DNA of 64,000 nt from Williamsia faeni. Its GTDB lineage: Bacteria; Actinomycetota; Actinomycetes; Mycobacteriales; Mycobacteriaceae. Numbering within the stretch: the first letter of the stretch is position 1; the number at the start of each line of letters is the position of its first letter. Location of the stretch: NCBI GenBank assembly GCA_003202005.1, contig QJJF01000011.1:1-64000 (forward strand), in the 5' to 3' direction. The notes under the pieces were generated by a model. The model had not been told where the DNA came from. It did not search any database and saw only the letters and a program-made list of their open reading frames with translations. The position numbers and the translations under genes were made by a program. Shown here in pieces: positions 17,969 through 27,519 of the stretch.

Positions 17969-20443
17969 GTGATCCGAGCGCCCTTCAACGAGGATTGGCA
18001 GTTTTCTCCACGCCTGTCCATGTTCGAACAGCTCAGCAGCACCGGCGGGGGAATCGAACCCATCGCCGTGACGTTGCCGCATGACGCCGTGCTGACCGAG
18101 GGCCGATCAGCAGACAGTCCCAACGGCGCACATACGGGCTTCTTCCGATCCGGCGCTTGGCGATACGAGAAAACCTTCGATGTGCCTGCGCACTGGGCCG
18201 GCAAACGCGTGAGCCTCGAGTTCGAAGGTGTGTACCGCGACGCGATGGTCTACATCAACGGCGCGTTCGCCGGTCAATGGGCCGGCGGCTACTCCACCTT
18301 TCACATCTCCGCCGACCCTTATCTGAACTACGGGAAGTCCAACACCGTCCGCGTTGAAGCACAGGCGTACAAGGATTCCCGGTGGTACACCGGTGGAGGA
18401 ATCATCCGCCCGGTCTATCTACTGGTCGGCGATCTGGTCCACATCACTCCGACCGGACTGCGGGTGAGCACCCCCGATATCGACGAACAGATGGCCGTCG
18501 CAACCATCACCACCGAGATCATCAACGAGGACATCGCCACCCGTACCGTCGACCTGGTCGTCGAAGTGCGGGACAGCGATGGCGTCATCGTCGCTTCCGA
18601 CCAGGCTCAAGCAACCGCGCTCGCAGGTGAGCGGATCACCATCCGCCAGCGGGCCTACATCCACCGACCGGCGCTGTGGAACGTCGATACCCCCAACCTG
18701 TACACCGCCACTGTCCGAGTCAATGGCGTTGACGGACTACGCGACGAGGCAACAACGACGTTCGGAATCCGCAGTGTCACAGTGGATCCGGCCCGAGGCC
18801 TGCGCATCAACGGACACGCGACGAACTTGCGCGGTGCCTGCGTTCATCACGACAACGGGTTGCTGGGTGCAGCCACCATCGCCCGGGCCGACGAGCGGCG
18901 GGTCGAACTGCTCAAGGCAGCCGGATTCAACGCGATCCGCTCGGCCCACAACCCGATGAGTACCGCGATGCTCGAGGCCTGCGACCGTCTCGGAATGCTG
19001 GTGATGGACGAGACATTCGACATGTGGGCGGTGTCCAAGACAGACGACGACTACTCACGCCGGTTCCCGCAGTGGTGGGAACGCGACATCGATGCGCTCG
19101 TTGCCAAGGACTTCAACCACCCGAGCGTCATATTCTACTCAATCGGCAACGAAGTCATCGAAGTCGGAACAGCGCACGGCGCCCGGTGGGGACGGCGCCT
19201 TGCCGAGCACCTCCGCTCGCAAGATCCCACCCGTCTGGTGACCAACGCCCTGAACGGGATGATGGCGGTGATCGACGACCTTCCGACCCTCATGGCACTT
19301 GCCCAGGGCCAGTCCGGCGACGCAGCAGACGGCGGATTCAACGCAGCACTCGGACAAACAGCCGATCCGATGGACCAATTGATGGCCATGCCCGAAATCG
19401 GTGTGCGACTGGCCGAATCCGCATCAGTGCTCGACGTGGTCGGCCTGAACTATGGTGACGCCCGATATCTCCTCGACAAGGAGGCGTTCCCCAACCGCAT
19501 CGTGGTCGGGGCCGAGTCCTTCCCCACCCTGATCGACCGTTATTGGAAGCTCGTCAACGAGCACGCGCACGTAATCGGCGACTTCACCTGGACCGGTTGG
19601 GATTACCTCGGCGAGGCCGGAATCGGTCGCCCCACATATCCGGGCGAGGCCCCATCGTTCACTGCAGGGTTTCCATGGTTGACCGCACACACCGGCGACC
19701 TCGACATCATCGGCCGACGGCGACCCATCTCCTACTACCGCGAGGTCGTATTCGGACTTCGTCAGACCCCGTACCTCGCCGTGCAACGACCAGAACACCA
19801 CGATCATCCCTTCGAGCCACAGCGGTGGTCCTGGACCGACTCTGTGGCCAGCTGGACGTGGGACATTCCGGTTGGTTCGCCGATCACCGCCGAGGTGTAT
19901 ACCGACGCCGACGACATCGAGTTCGTCCTCAACGGCGCAACGGTCGCGAAAGTTGCGGTCGGACAGACCAAATCATTCGTCGCATCGGCCGAATTGACCT
20001 ACGAACCAGGAACTCTGGAGGCCGTCGCCTATAAGGCCGGCATCGAGACCGGTCGCTGCAGACTCGTCACCGCCGGCGATACCAAGCGCCTGCACGTCCA
20101 GCCCGATCGAGAGCAGATCAGCGCAGACCCACAAGACCTTCTCTTCGTGGACATAGCATTCGTCGACGAGGACAACACTGTCGATCCGGCCACAGACCAC
20201 ACCGTCACGGTCAACATCGAGGGTCCGGCAACACTGCAGGGTTTCGGGTCGGCGCGACCTTCGACCGAGGAAACATTCCTCGAGACAGCGTGCACCACCT
20301 ACGAGGGCCGAGCCCTTGCCATCCTCCGGCCCACCGGAACCGACGGGATCGTGAAACTCAGAGTCGACGCCGACGGATACCCAACGGCAGCGGCAACAGT
20401 CACCGTTACGAGCACCAAAGACGCTGAAGGAGAAGAACAGTGA
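17969..20443 (+). CDS. Glycoside hydrolase family 2 exo-glycosidase
   Basis: An 824-residue GH2 enzyme without a signal peptide, so probably cytoplasmic. Domains in order: jelly-roll sugar-binding domain (residues 1-170; YRDAMVYINGAFAGQWAGGY), immunoglobulin-like domain (175-280), TIM barrel (285-600) with the general acid/base Glu in IFYSIGNEVIE and a probable nucleophile Glu in VVGAESFPT, then two C-terminal beta domains with the DUF4982-like pattern. The start is GTG 17969, with AAGGAG 4-5 nt upstream; the frame extends to 17900 without similarity. Co-regulation with araBDA suggests it frees L-arabinose, or beta-galactose-like sugars, from imported oligosaccharides or glycosides (inference). 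It overlaps the next gene by 4 nt. Confidence 0.88.
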   Translation: MIRAPFNEDWQFSPRLSMFEQLSSTGGGIEPIAVTLPHDAVLTEGRSADSPNGAHTGFFRSGAWRYEKTFDVPAHWAGKRVSLEFEGVYRDAMVYINGAFAGQWAGGYSTFHISADPYLNYGKSNTVRVEAQAYKDSRWYTGGGIIRPVYLLVGDLVHITPTGLRVSTPDIDEQMAVATITTEIINEDIATRTVDLVVEVRDSDGVIVASDQAQATALAGERITIRQRAYIHRPALWNVDTPNLYTATVRVNGVDGLRDEATTTFGIRSVTVDPARGLRINGHATNLRGACVHHDNGLLGAATIARADERRVELLKAAGFNAIRSAHNPMSTAMLEACDRLGMLVMDETFDMWAVSKTDDDYSRRFPQWWERDIDALVAKDFNHPSVIFYSIGNEVIEVGTAHGARWGRRLAEHLRSQDPTRLVTNALNGMMAVIDDLPTLMALAQGQSGDAADGGFNAALGQTADPMDQLMAMPEIGVRLAESASVLDVVGLNYGDARYLLDKEAFPNRIVVGAESFPTLIDRYWKLVNEHAHVIGDFTWTGWDYLGEAGIGRPTYPGEAPSFTAGFPWLTAHTGDLDIIGRRRPISYYREVVFGLRQTPYLAVQRPEHHDHPFEPQRWSWTDSVASWTWDIPVGSPITAEVYTDADDIEFVLNGATVAKVAVGQTKSFVASAELTYEPGTLEAVAYKAGIETGRCRLVTAGDTKRLHVQPDREQISADPQDLLFVDIAFVDEDNTVDPATDHTVTVNIEGPATLQGFGSARPSTEETFLETACTTYEGRALAILRPTGTDGIVKLRVDADGYPTAAATVTVTSTKDAEGEEQ

Positions 20444-21819
20444 AACTGCCGTGGATGGTTATCACCCTGGTCGCCGCAATGCTGTGTGTTGCCGGTTGCA
20501 GCAGTCGAAGCGGCAGCGCTGACGACGAGGGCGGTGGTGCAACCACCGCAGCGGACTCCGTGATTTCGGCCGACTTCGGCTCATTGACCAACGTCTGCCA
20601 GAAGGGGGACGCACAAAGCTCACCCACACAAGGCGTTACCGGCAGCGACATCAACGTCGGAGTGTTCACCGACGTCGGCTTCACCAAGCAACCGGAGTTC
20701 GTCGACGCGGCCAAGGTCTTCACCTCGTGGTGCAACGAACTCGGCGGTATCAACGGCCGCAAGCTGATCGCGAACACCCGCGATTCAAAACTGATGGAAA
20801 CCCGTCAACAGATGATTGCCGCGTGCCGTCAGGACTTCGCCCTCGTCGGCGGCGGCAGCGCCCTGGACGGACTCGGTGTCAAGGAACGACTGGGCTGCGG
20901 GCTGCCCAGCTTCCCAGCCCAGGTCGCGCAGTTGACCTCGGTCGGATCAGAACTCGAGATCAGTGCGGCACCCACCCAGACCCCGGGTTACGACTCCTAC
21001 TACCAGTTCCGGACGTGGCTCCTCAAGGACGCCTACCCCGAATCCGCCGCCGCAGTCGGAATGATCAATGGTGACTCGCCGGTCACCAAGGTCATCGGCG
21101 CGCAGTCCCTCGAGTCGATCGAGGCCGCCGGCGGCACCATCGTCTACAACGATCTCTATCCCGCGATGGGTGTCTCGGATTGGACACCATACGCACAGGC
21201 CATCAAAAGCAAAGGAGTCAAAGGCCTTGTGTACAACGGTGATTTCAAGCAGTTGGCCAAGCTCGAGGCCGCGCTCACCGAGATGGACTACAAACTCGAC
21301 TGGATCGACACGAACAGCAACGCCTACGGCGAGCAGTTCATCGAGCTGGCGGGAAACTCTACGGAATTCCAGAACAACTACCTCGATCTGGGCGGTGTGG
21401 CGCCACTGAACAGCGATGAACCCGCGATCACAACCATGAAGGCCCTCTACGCGAAATACGCCCCCGATGCCACGCTGACGGGCCCATCGATTCGCGCAAT
21501 GTCGTCCTGGTTGTTGTTCGCGAAATCCGCCGCAAGCTGTGGCGACAACCTGACCCGCACCTGCCTCTACAACACCGCCAAATCCGAAACTTCCTGGACT
21601 GGTGGCGGATTGACGGCGCCGCAGAACCTGGCTCAACCGGCGCCACCATCTCCGTGCTTCAATGTTCAAAAGGCCACCCCACAAGGATGGGAAGCTGCCG
21701 ATTTCCATCCGGACAACGGCCTATACCGCTGCAACATCCCGCCGCTGAAATACACAACCGTCTTCGGTACACCGCTGACCCTGGCCGACGTCGGCAAAAG
21801 CATGAGCGACGTCAAGTAA
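20440..21819 (+). CDS. Lipoprotein substrate-binding protein (Leu/Ile/Val-binding-like)
   Basis: A 459-residue lipoprotein: the signal MKLPWMVITLVAAMLCVAGC ends in a lipobox with lipidated Cys20, then an acidic/Gly linker, then a two-lobed type I periplasmic-binding fold (DINVGVFTDVGFTKQPEFVD, NELGGINGRKLIA). It resembles branched-chain-amino-acid-type receptors rather than the usual sugar-binding proteins. It is translationally coupled to the GH2 gene (ATGA). No permease or ATPase gene follows; the operon ends and repeat DNA begins. It must therefore either work with a transporter elsewhere or be a leftover of a truncated uptake operon. The ligand is unknown; a plant glycoside or arabinoside is a guess from its neighbour. 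Confidence 0.85.
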   Translation: MKLPWMVITLVAAMLCVAGCSSRSGSADDEGGGATTAADSVISADFGSLTNVCQKGDAQSSPTQGVTGSDINVGVFTDVGFTKQPEFVDAAKVFTSWCNELGGINGRKLIANTRDSKLMETRQQMIAACRQDFALVGGGSALDGLGVKERLGCGLPSFPAQVAQLTSVGSELEISAAPTQTPGYDSYYQFRTWLLKDAYPESAAAVGMINGDSPVTKVIGAQSLESIEAAGGTIVYNDLYPAMGVSDWTPYAQAIKSKGVKGLVYNGDFKQLAKLEAALTEMDYKLDWIDTNSNAYGEQFIELAGNSTEFQNNYLDLGGVAPLNSDEPAITTMKALYAKYAPDATLTGPSIRAMSSWLLFAKSAASCGDNLTRTCLYNTAKSETSWTGGGLTAPQNLAQPAPPSPCFNVQKATPQGWEAADFHPDNGLYRCNIPPLKYTTVFGTPLTLADVGKSMSDVK

Positions 21820-21977
21820 TTGGGGGCTGGTGCTGCAAACCGACTTCCGGTCCGTTGTGAGCTGGTGGCATCTACCTGGTTCAGAGTGGCCGGGGACGAG
21901 CAGTACCTGGCCAACCCTCATGAAGTCCGGATCGGAGCGTTGACCGATGACACAGAAGGATGATGAAACCCAACCCG

Positions 21978-22050
21978 CGGTACGCAGAGAGTACGCAGTA
22001 GCACCCAACAGCCCAACGCAACTAGCACGAAAAGTGCTCCCCCACTGCGA
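21978..22050 (+). repeat. Dispersed integration-scar repeat, copy B (partial)
   Basis: Has the 5' part of the repeat family: GGTACGCAGAGAGTACGCAG, then GCACGAAAAGTGCTCCCCCA. The tRNA-like 3' half is missing or unrecognisable. The remaining 21.82-22.26 kb shows no gene. With copy A at 12.4 kb it brackets the whole arabinose block. Confidence 0.55.
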
Positions 22051-22263
22051 ACTCGGGCCCGTTTGCTAGCGGCACGTGACGGTCGCATCTACACGATTGG
22101 CTTGGGCGGAAAGACAGGTCCGCCGGACAAGTTCACTCCGACCAGGTCCGCGCGGGACAGGTCGATTGCGGCCGACTTCTTGGTACGAGTATCTCGGTAG
22201 TCGGTCCAGGTCGTCGGAGCACGGCAAAGGCAGCGACCACGTAGGCCCGGTCCCCCTCTCGCC

Positions 22264-25200
22264 TCATCCCCGACATTCCGACTGTTGCAGCCTTTTCAGT
22301 TCAGTGTCCACGATGGGTCCGATCAGGGCCAGGATGTTGGGGTTGGTCATCTGAGCGTGAACGGCGTCGATGGGGTGCTCGGTGATTCGCCCAGAGACGT
22401 AGGGGCGCCATTGTTGTCCGGTGAGTTCGCCAGTGATACCCCGCGTCGCGGAGAAGTAGTGCAAGTCTCCGTCGTACTGGGCGGGTCGATAGTGCGCCGA
22501 CATCTGAACGCAGTCGAGGTATCCCTGATGCAATCGTTCGAGCTGCTCGCCCGTCAGGCCGCGGCCCGGTCCCGTGGAATGTTCAAGCAGTTCGACGGCT
22601 TCGTCAAGGTTGAGCGGGCTCGTATCCGCCTCTTCGGCCTCGTTGCCTTGTAGATGGGTGACGAGATCACGCAGGGTTGGCAGTTCCGGCTGTGTAGTGC
22701 CTTCAGCAAAGGCCACGCTGTCGAGCATGACGAGCAAGCCGACCTCGTCGCCCCGGGCGCGTAGCCGGACTGCGAGCGCATGGGCGAGTTGACCGCCGAG
22801 CGACCAACCCAACAGGTTGTAGGGGCCGGTGGGCTGCACTCGGGTCAGTTCGTGGAGATAGATCTCTGCCAATTCTTCGATCGTGTGAAACCGTCGTGGC
22901 TCTGCGGCGATGGTCGGAGACTGCAGCCCGTATATCGGCCGGTCGGTGACGTAGTGAACCAGTCCGGCATAACACCACGACAATGGAACTGCTGAGTGCA
23001 GACAGATCAACGGAGCATTCGCGCCGCTTTCACGCAACGGAAGCACTGTCCGCAGGGCCGAGTCATCCTCTGTAACAGGACTATTGGCACTGTTGGCCGT
23101 GAGTGCTGTCTCTATCCGGCCCGCTAGAGTCTGAACCGTCGGCGTGAACAGCCACGAGACCGCCACCGCTGCGCCGGTGTCGGCCGACAACCGATTGCAC
23201 AGCTCGACGCCCAGCAAGGAGTTCCCGCCGAGCTCAAAGAAGTTGTCGTCCAATCCAATCTGCGATTGTCCGGTCACTGCAGCGATGGCGTTCACCACGG
23301 CATGCTCGACGGGGGATCCGGGCGGACGAAATGCTGGGCGCGGCAGCAGTTGCGGATCCGGGAGCGCCTCGCGATCCACCTTGCCGCTGCTTTCGTTTAC
23401 CGGTATTGCCGTGATCGGCACCAGCGTCGCCGGAACCATCGCTGACGGCAACACCGCCCGAAGGCGTGCGAGCACCGCATTACGGTCGAATTCGGAGGTA
23501 GCTGCCGGCACGACGTAGCCGATCAGGCGGTCGCCGAGCTGCGCGCTATGCCATATCCGGACTGCCGCGTGGTCGACGGTCTCATCGGCCGTCAACGCTC
23601 GCTCTACCTCGCCCGGTTCGATGCGTTGCCCGCGCAGCGATATCTGCACATCAGCCCGCCCGATGAACTCCAACGTCGCATCTGGTCGCTCACGCACCAC
23701 ATCACCGGTGCGGTACATCCGAGAACCATTGGAGCCGTACGGGTTTGCCACAAAGTATCCCGAGGTTGTGCCAGCTTGCCCGAGATACCCGCGCGCCAGC
23801 TCGTCACCACCGAGATAGAGCTCACCACTGGCGCCATGCGGCGTGGGTCGCAGCCGCCTGTCAAGCACCATGCTCTGCACGCCGGGCAGCGCCCGACCGA
23901 TCGTAATGTCCGGCACTGGGTCCAGAACATCGGTTTGGGTGACCACCACAGTCGATTCTGTGGGCCCGTATGAGTTGAACATCGCCACCCGGCCGGCCCA
24001 GCGCGCCGCCAAGGCAGGCGGACATTTTTCGCCGCCAACGGCGACGGTCCGCAACGATGGCAGCGCCCGGGGATCCAGCGTCGCCAAGATTGCTGGGGTG
24101 ACCAGCAGATGCGTGACCGAGTGACGCTTGATCAGTTGCGCGAGGGCTTCGCCTGCAACAACGTCCGGCGGCGGGACGATTAGCTCGGCCCCGGCAGCGA
24201 ACGCGGTGAAGTACTCAAGCATCGACGCATCGCAATACGGCGAATGGCTTTGCAGCACAACGGAGTCTTCGCCAGCGCGGTAGCGGGTGACGAGATCATC
24301 TGCCAACGCCGCCAGCCCCTGATGGGTGGTCAGCACGCCTTTGGGCTCGCCACTGGAGCCCGACGTGTAGATCAGATATGCCGGATTGTCGGCACGGACC
24401 GGCCGGATCCGCTCGGCACCGGTGACCGGTGACGACGCTGCGGGGGCGAGTCTTTCGCCGTCGAGCATCACCCAACGGATCGGTGCATCGGGCAGCTGGG
24501 GACGCCAACTTGTCGACGTGATCCCCAGCGCCGCACGTGAATCGGTGATCAGTTTGGCTACCCGGGCCGGCGGACCGCTTGGATCCACGGGAAAGAATAC
24601 CGCACCCACCTTGGCAACCGCCCAGAGCGCCACCACAGACTCGATCGATCTGGTCAAAGCAACCGCAACAACAATTTCGGGCCCGGCGCCTACCGAGATC
24701 AACTCCTGCGCCCACCGCGAGGACACGCAGTCGAGTTCGCCATAGGTCAGGGACCTGCTCTCACCGGTCAGCGCCGGCCGCTCCCCGGGACCCATACCGG
24801 TGGAGAGTAATTCCGGCAACAACCGGGGCGTCTGCCGCTGTGCGAGCGGAATCACCCGGCGATCGCCCAGGATTGCCAATACCGACTCATCCGCTGGTGC
24901 GCAGAGGAATTGGTCAAGAAATTGCGTGAAGTGCCGGTGATACCGATCAAGGTCATCGGTGCTGTAGAGCTCTGGGTTGGCGTGAAAGTCAATAGTGAGC
25001 GGGGCATTGCCGAATCGGTAACAGTTGATCGCCAAATCCTCGACGGGACCAACTGACAACAAGTGAGGCTTGCCGCGGACCGGACCCAAAGCAATCGTCT
25101 CGGAAAAGGTGAGGACATTGACCACGGGGCCGTAACCACTTCGCCCGGTGAGGCCGAGCCCGTGATCTCGCCGCAGATCCTCGTGCCGATACAGTTGGTG

Positions 25201-26160
25201 GCGCAGCGCACCGATCATGGCGAGACGAACGTCCTGCACAAGTGTGCTGATTGTGTGACCAGCCATGCCACGCACGCGCAGCGGCACAACATTCGAGACC
25301 ATGCCCGCGGACCGTCGCAGTGCCGCGGTCGTGCGGCCGGCCACCGGCAGCGACACCGTGACGTCGTCGTCACCGGTCATTCGGGCCAAGAACGCGATCA
25401 CCGCGGCAACCATCAGCTCGGCTACGCCGGCGCCGTGCTGGGCCGCGACCGCGTTCAGTCGCGCCATTGGAATTGGCTCCAGCTTCGCGGACACAACATG
25501 CGGTCGCGCCGTCGCGGTGGCGTAGCGATCAATGAGTCGGGTCGCGTGATCCATGTCGGCCAGCTGCGCACGCCAGAACTCACGGTCGGCGTCGAATCTC
25601 GCCGAGGACCGGTAATCACGCTCGGCGCCCACGATTTCGGCCAACGTCATCGCGCGGCACGTCGAGGCCTCCTGCCCAGCTACCGCGGCCGAATAGAGCT
25701 CGGCCACCCGATCCAGCACCTGCGCGGCACCATAGCCGTCGATCGCGATGTGGTGGCTACGGCCGTATAGACGGTGCAGTTCCGGGCCGAGCTTGAACAG
25801 CACCGTCGTGCTCACGTTATCGCCGAGCAAGTCGACGTCGACTTGGCTATCGTTGGCCATCCATAGCCTGGCTGCGTCGTCGGGGCAGTCGCTTTCGGTC
25901 AGGTCGACGTATTCGAACCGGGCTTCGCCCTCGTCGAGATATTGATGAGGCCGGCCTTCGATCATTGCAAAGCGCACGTGCGGCGATTGCATTTCCCGCC
26001 CGGCCCGTCGGCCGCAGCGTTGCAGTAGTTCGCGATCGAGTGGACCATGCAGGTCTGTGTAGTGTGCGACGCAGATCGGCACCGTTGGATGTATCAGCTG
26101 GGCGAGCCACAACTCCGATTGAGCGAGCGACAATTCGAAGGGCGTTGTCGTCTTGTCCAC
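22264..26160 (-). CDS. Single-module non-ribosomal peptide synthetase (C-A-T-TE)
   Basis: About 1298 residues. Domain order: condensation (residues 5-430; intact HHIAIDG at 136-142), adenylation (about 460-935; LIYTSGSSGEPKG at 596-608, YRTGDVV, NESSGKVDR), carrier protein (phosphopantetheine Ser981 in DNFFELGGNSLLG) and thioesterase (about 1045-1298; Ser1120 in GWSLGG). Aligning the A domain by eye to GrsA gives the specificity residues D-A-L-L-A-G-S-V-V-(K), close to the published tyrosine-type code DALVTGAVVK. The start is uncertain: GTG 26160, or TTG 26178 overlapping the stop of the hydroxylase gene; the frame extends to 26367 without similarity. It lies directly behind an aromatic amino acid hydroxylase. 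Its C domain needs an acyl or peptidyl donor not encoded here. No MbtH-like gene is nearby. Product unknown. Confidence 0.92.
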   Translation of the reverse strand: MDKTTTPFELSLAQSELWLAQLIHPTVPICVAHYTDLHGPLDRELLQRCGRRAGREMQSPHVRFAMIEGRPHQYLDEGEARFEYVDLTESDCPDDAARLWMANDSQVDVDLLGDNVSTTVLFKLGPELHRLYGRSHHIAIDGYGAAQVLDRVAELYSAAVAGQEASTCRAMTLAEIVGAERDYRSSARFDADREFWRAQLADMDHATRLIDRYATATARPHVVSAKLEPIPMARLNAVAAQHGAGVAELMVAAVIAFLARMTGDDDVTVSLPVAGRTTAALRRSAGMVSNVVPLRVRGMAGHTISTLVQDVRLAMIGALRHQLYRHEDLRRDHGLGLTGRSGYGPVVNVLTFSETIALGPVRGKPHLLSVGPVEDLAINCYRFGNAPLTIDFHANPELYSTDDLDRYHRHFTQFLDQFLCAPADESVLAILGDRRVIPLAQRQTPRLLPELLSTGMGPGERPALTGESRSLTYGELDCVSSRWAQELISVGAGPEIVVAVALTRSIESVVALWAVAKVGAVFFPVDPSGPPARVAKLITDSRAALGITSTSWRPQLPDAPIRWVMLDGERLAPAASSPVTGAERIRPVRADNPAYLIYTSGSSGEPKGVLTTHQGLAALADDLVTRYRAGEDSVVLQSHSPYCDASMLEYFTAFAAGAELIVPPPDVVAGEALAQLIKRHSVTHLLVTPAILATLDPRALPSLRTVAVGGEKCPPALAARWAGRVAMFNSYGPTESTVVVTQTDVLDPVPDITIGRALPGVQSMVLDRRLRPTPHGASGELYLGGDELARGYLGQAGTTSGYFVANPYGSNGSRMYRTGDVVRERPDATLEFIGRADVQISLRGQRIEPGEVERALTADETVDHAAVRIWHSAQLGDRLIGYVVPAATSEFDRNAVLARLRAVLPSAMVPATLVPITAIPVNESSGKVDREALPDPQLLPRPAFRPPGSPVEHAVVNAIAAVTGQSQIGLDDNFFELGGNSLLGVELCNRLSADTGAAVAVSWLFTPTVQTLAGRIETALTANSANSPVTEDDSALRTVLPLRESGANAPLICLHSAVPLSWCYAGLVHYVTDRPIYGLQSPTIAAEPRRFHTIEELAEIYLHELTRVQPTGPYNLLGWSLGGQLAHALAVRLRARGDEVGLLVMLDSVAFAEGTTQPELPTLRDLVTHLQGNEAEEADTSPLNLDEAVELLEHSTGPGRGLTGEQLERLHQGYLDCVQMSAHYRPAQYDGDLHYFSATRGITGELTGQQWRPYVSGRITEHPIDAVHAQMTNPNILALIGPIVDTELKRLQQSECRG

Positions 26161-26171
26161 CGCGTTATCAG

Positions 26172-26933
26172 TCAGCAAATGACTGACCCGAGGAAACTCT
26201 TGACTTCCTCCAGCAAGTGGGTGACCGATTCCGCGACGAAAAGAACAGGCTGACAATCGCTGTCGTCGATGCTCTGGGCGATCATGTCCTCGACGCAGAA
26301 ACCACGTAGTTCGGCGTGCCGGAACGATTGCATTTCGGCCACCGAAGACAGTATGGCCGCGCCACACGCCCGCGGCGTGCCATTCTCCATGACCACGCCG
26401 GTCTCCATGCTGAACCAGAACAGTCTGGACAGCACTTCCATCGCCGCTATGGAGTCAGCACATTGAGCGGCCCGCCCAAACCAGCGGTAGATCGACGCGA
26501 AATCAGCATCGGCAAGCGTCACAGCATGGCCGACCAGGTCATGGATCACGTCGGGTTTCGGCGAATAGTACTGTGCCGATACCGGACGCAGGTTCTGCGT
26601 GACCTGCAAGATGTTGTCCGCGAACGGCGCATAATAGGGTCTGCTCGGCACCAAGCCTGTCACTGGTGCCAGCGTGAACCCGGTAGTCGAGGTCAGCCGC
26701 CGCGAGACTTCACCCAATTGGGGTACCCGGTCGGTCGCCAGCGCAACACGGCGAGCGGCCAGACTATATTGCTCACAGGCAAATTCTTCGTGCATCTCGG
26801 TCAGCGCACCGAAGACCTGCGACCATAGCTCGTCCTGCTCGGCACTATAAAATACGTCGGGAATCGCTCGATCACAATCGAATTCGTACCCGATAGCTGA
26901 GTGTTCGTCTACGCTGCCCCGAAGATCGCTCAC
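26172..26933 (-). CDS. Pterin-dependent aromatic amino acid hydroxylase
   Basis: A 253-residue protein of the phenylalanine/tyrosine/tryptophan hydroxylase catalytic-domain family. The iron site is intact: PKPDVIHDLVGH supplies His131 and His136, and FWFSMETGVV supplies Glu177. These enzymes use tetrahydropterin and O2 to hydroxylate the ring of Phe, Tyr or Trp. It is short, with no regulatory ACT domain, as in bacterial single-domain enzymes. The NRPS begins at or just before its stop codon, so the two form one transcript. The natural reading is that it makes a hydroxylated aromatic residue (for example tyrosine or m-tyrosine) for the NRPS or tailors its substrate. Regiochemistry cannot be deduced. 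Confidence 0.88.
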   Translation of the reverse strand: MSDLRGSVDEHSAIGYEFDCDRAIPDVFYSAEQDELWSQVFGALTEMHEEFACEQYSLAARRVALATDRVPQLGEVSRRLTSTTGFTLAPVTGLVPSRPYYAPFADNILQVTQNLRPVSAQYYSPKPDVIHDLVGHAVTLADADFASIYRWFGRAAQCADSIAAMEVLSRLFWFSMETGVVMENGTPRACGAAILSSVAEMQSFRHAELRGFCVEDMIAQSIDDSDCQPVLFVAESVTHLLEEVKSFLGSVIC

Positions 26934-27519
26934 AGTTCGTCATCCCTTCGGTTCCTCGGACTGCTAGGCACCAGACGTACCTGCGCGACAGCGGGCGGAG
27001 TACATCAACGAACAACGCCACCGGCGCGTGCAGACCATCCATTCTAATTGCAAAGACGTATTCCTTGCTGGCGGCTATCTCGCACCATACCGAGTTTATA
27101 CAGAGATTCCGGGACGACCGCTACGTGTCAACTGACCCAGTGACGTCCAGAACGCTTTCACTCGGTGCCGTCACTGGCGAAATCTATAACCAAACGACCG
27201 CATTGCCCACTAAGCCAATCACGAGCAGAACTGCCGCAAAATAGAAATCGCACAAAACACACAAATCGTACAAAGTGCTGCCTTCAAATGGGTTCGGCTC
27301 GGCCGCCGCATACGAGTCGCGGGGTTGGGACTCAGATTCTCGATCCTCACAGCGAGACCACCGGCGCCGTGAACGCCGGCGCCGGATTCACCGACCCACT
27401 CCGCCGGTCTGACGCAATCCGGCGAAACAGGCCAACCGACCACCATATGACGGCATCCCCGTCCAAAACGGGGCACTGGGACCACAAGGAGTTCCTCGTC
27501 ACTCAGCGGCCCGACAGTG
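26934..27519. other. About 0.6 kb without a recognisable gene
   Basis: It lies between the hydroxylase start and the mycolyltransferase end. It is locally less GC-rich than the surroundings (27.04-27.28 kb). It holds the expected promoter of the NRPS operon, but no clear -10/-35 pair could be chosen. Open frames on both strands lack similarity. Confidence 0.35.
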
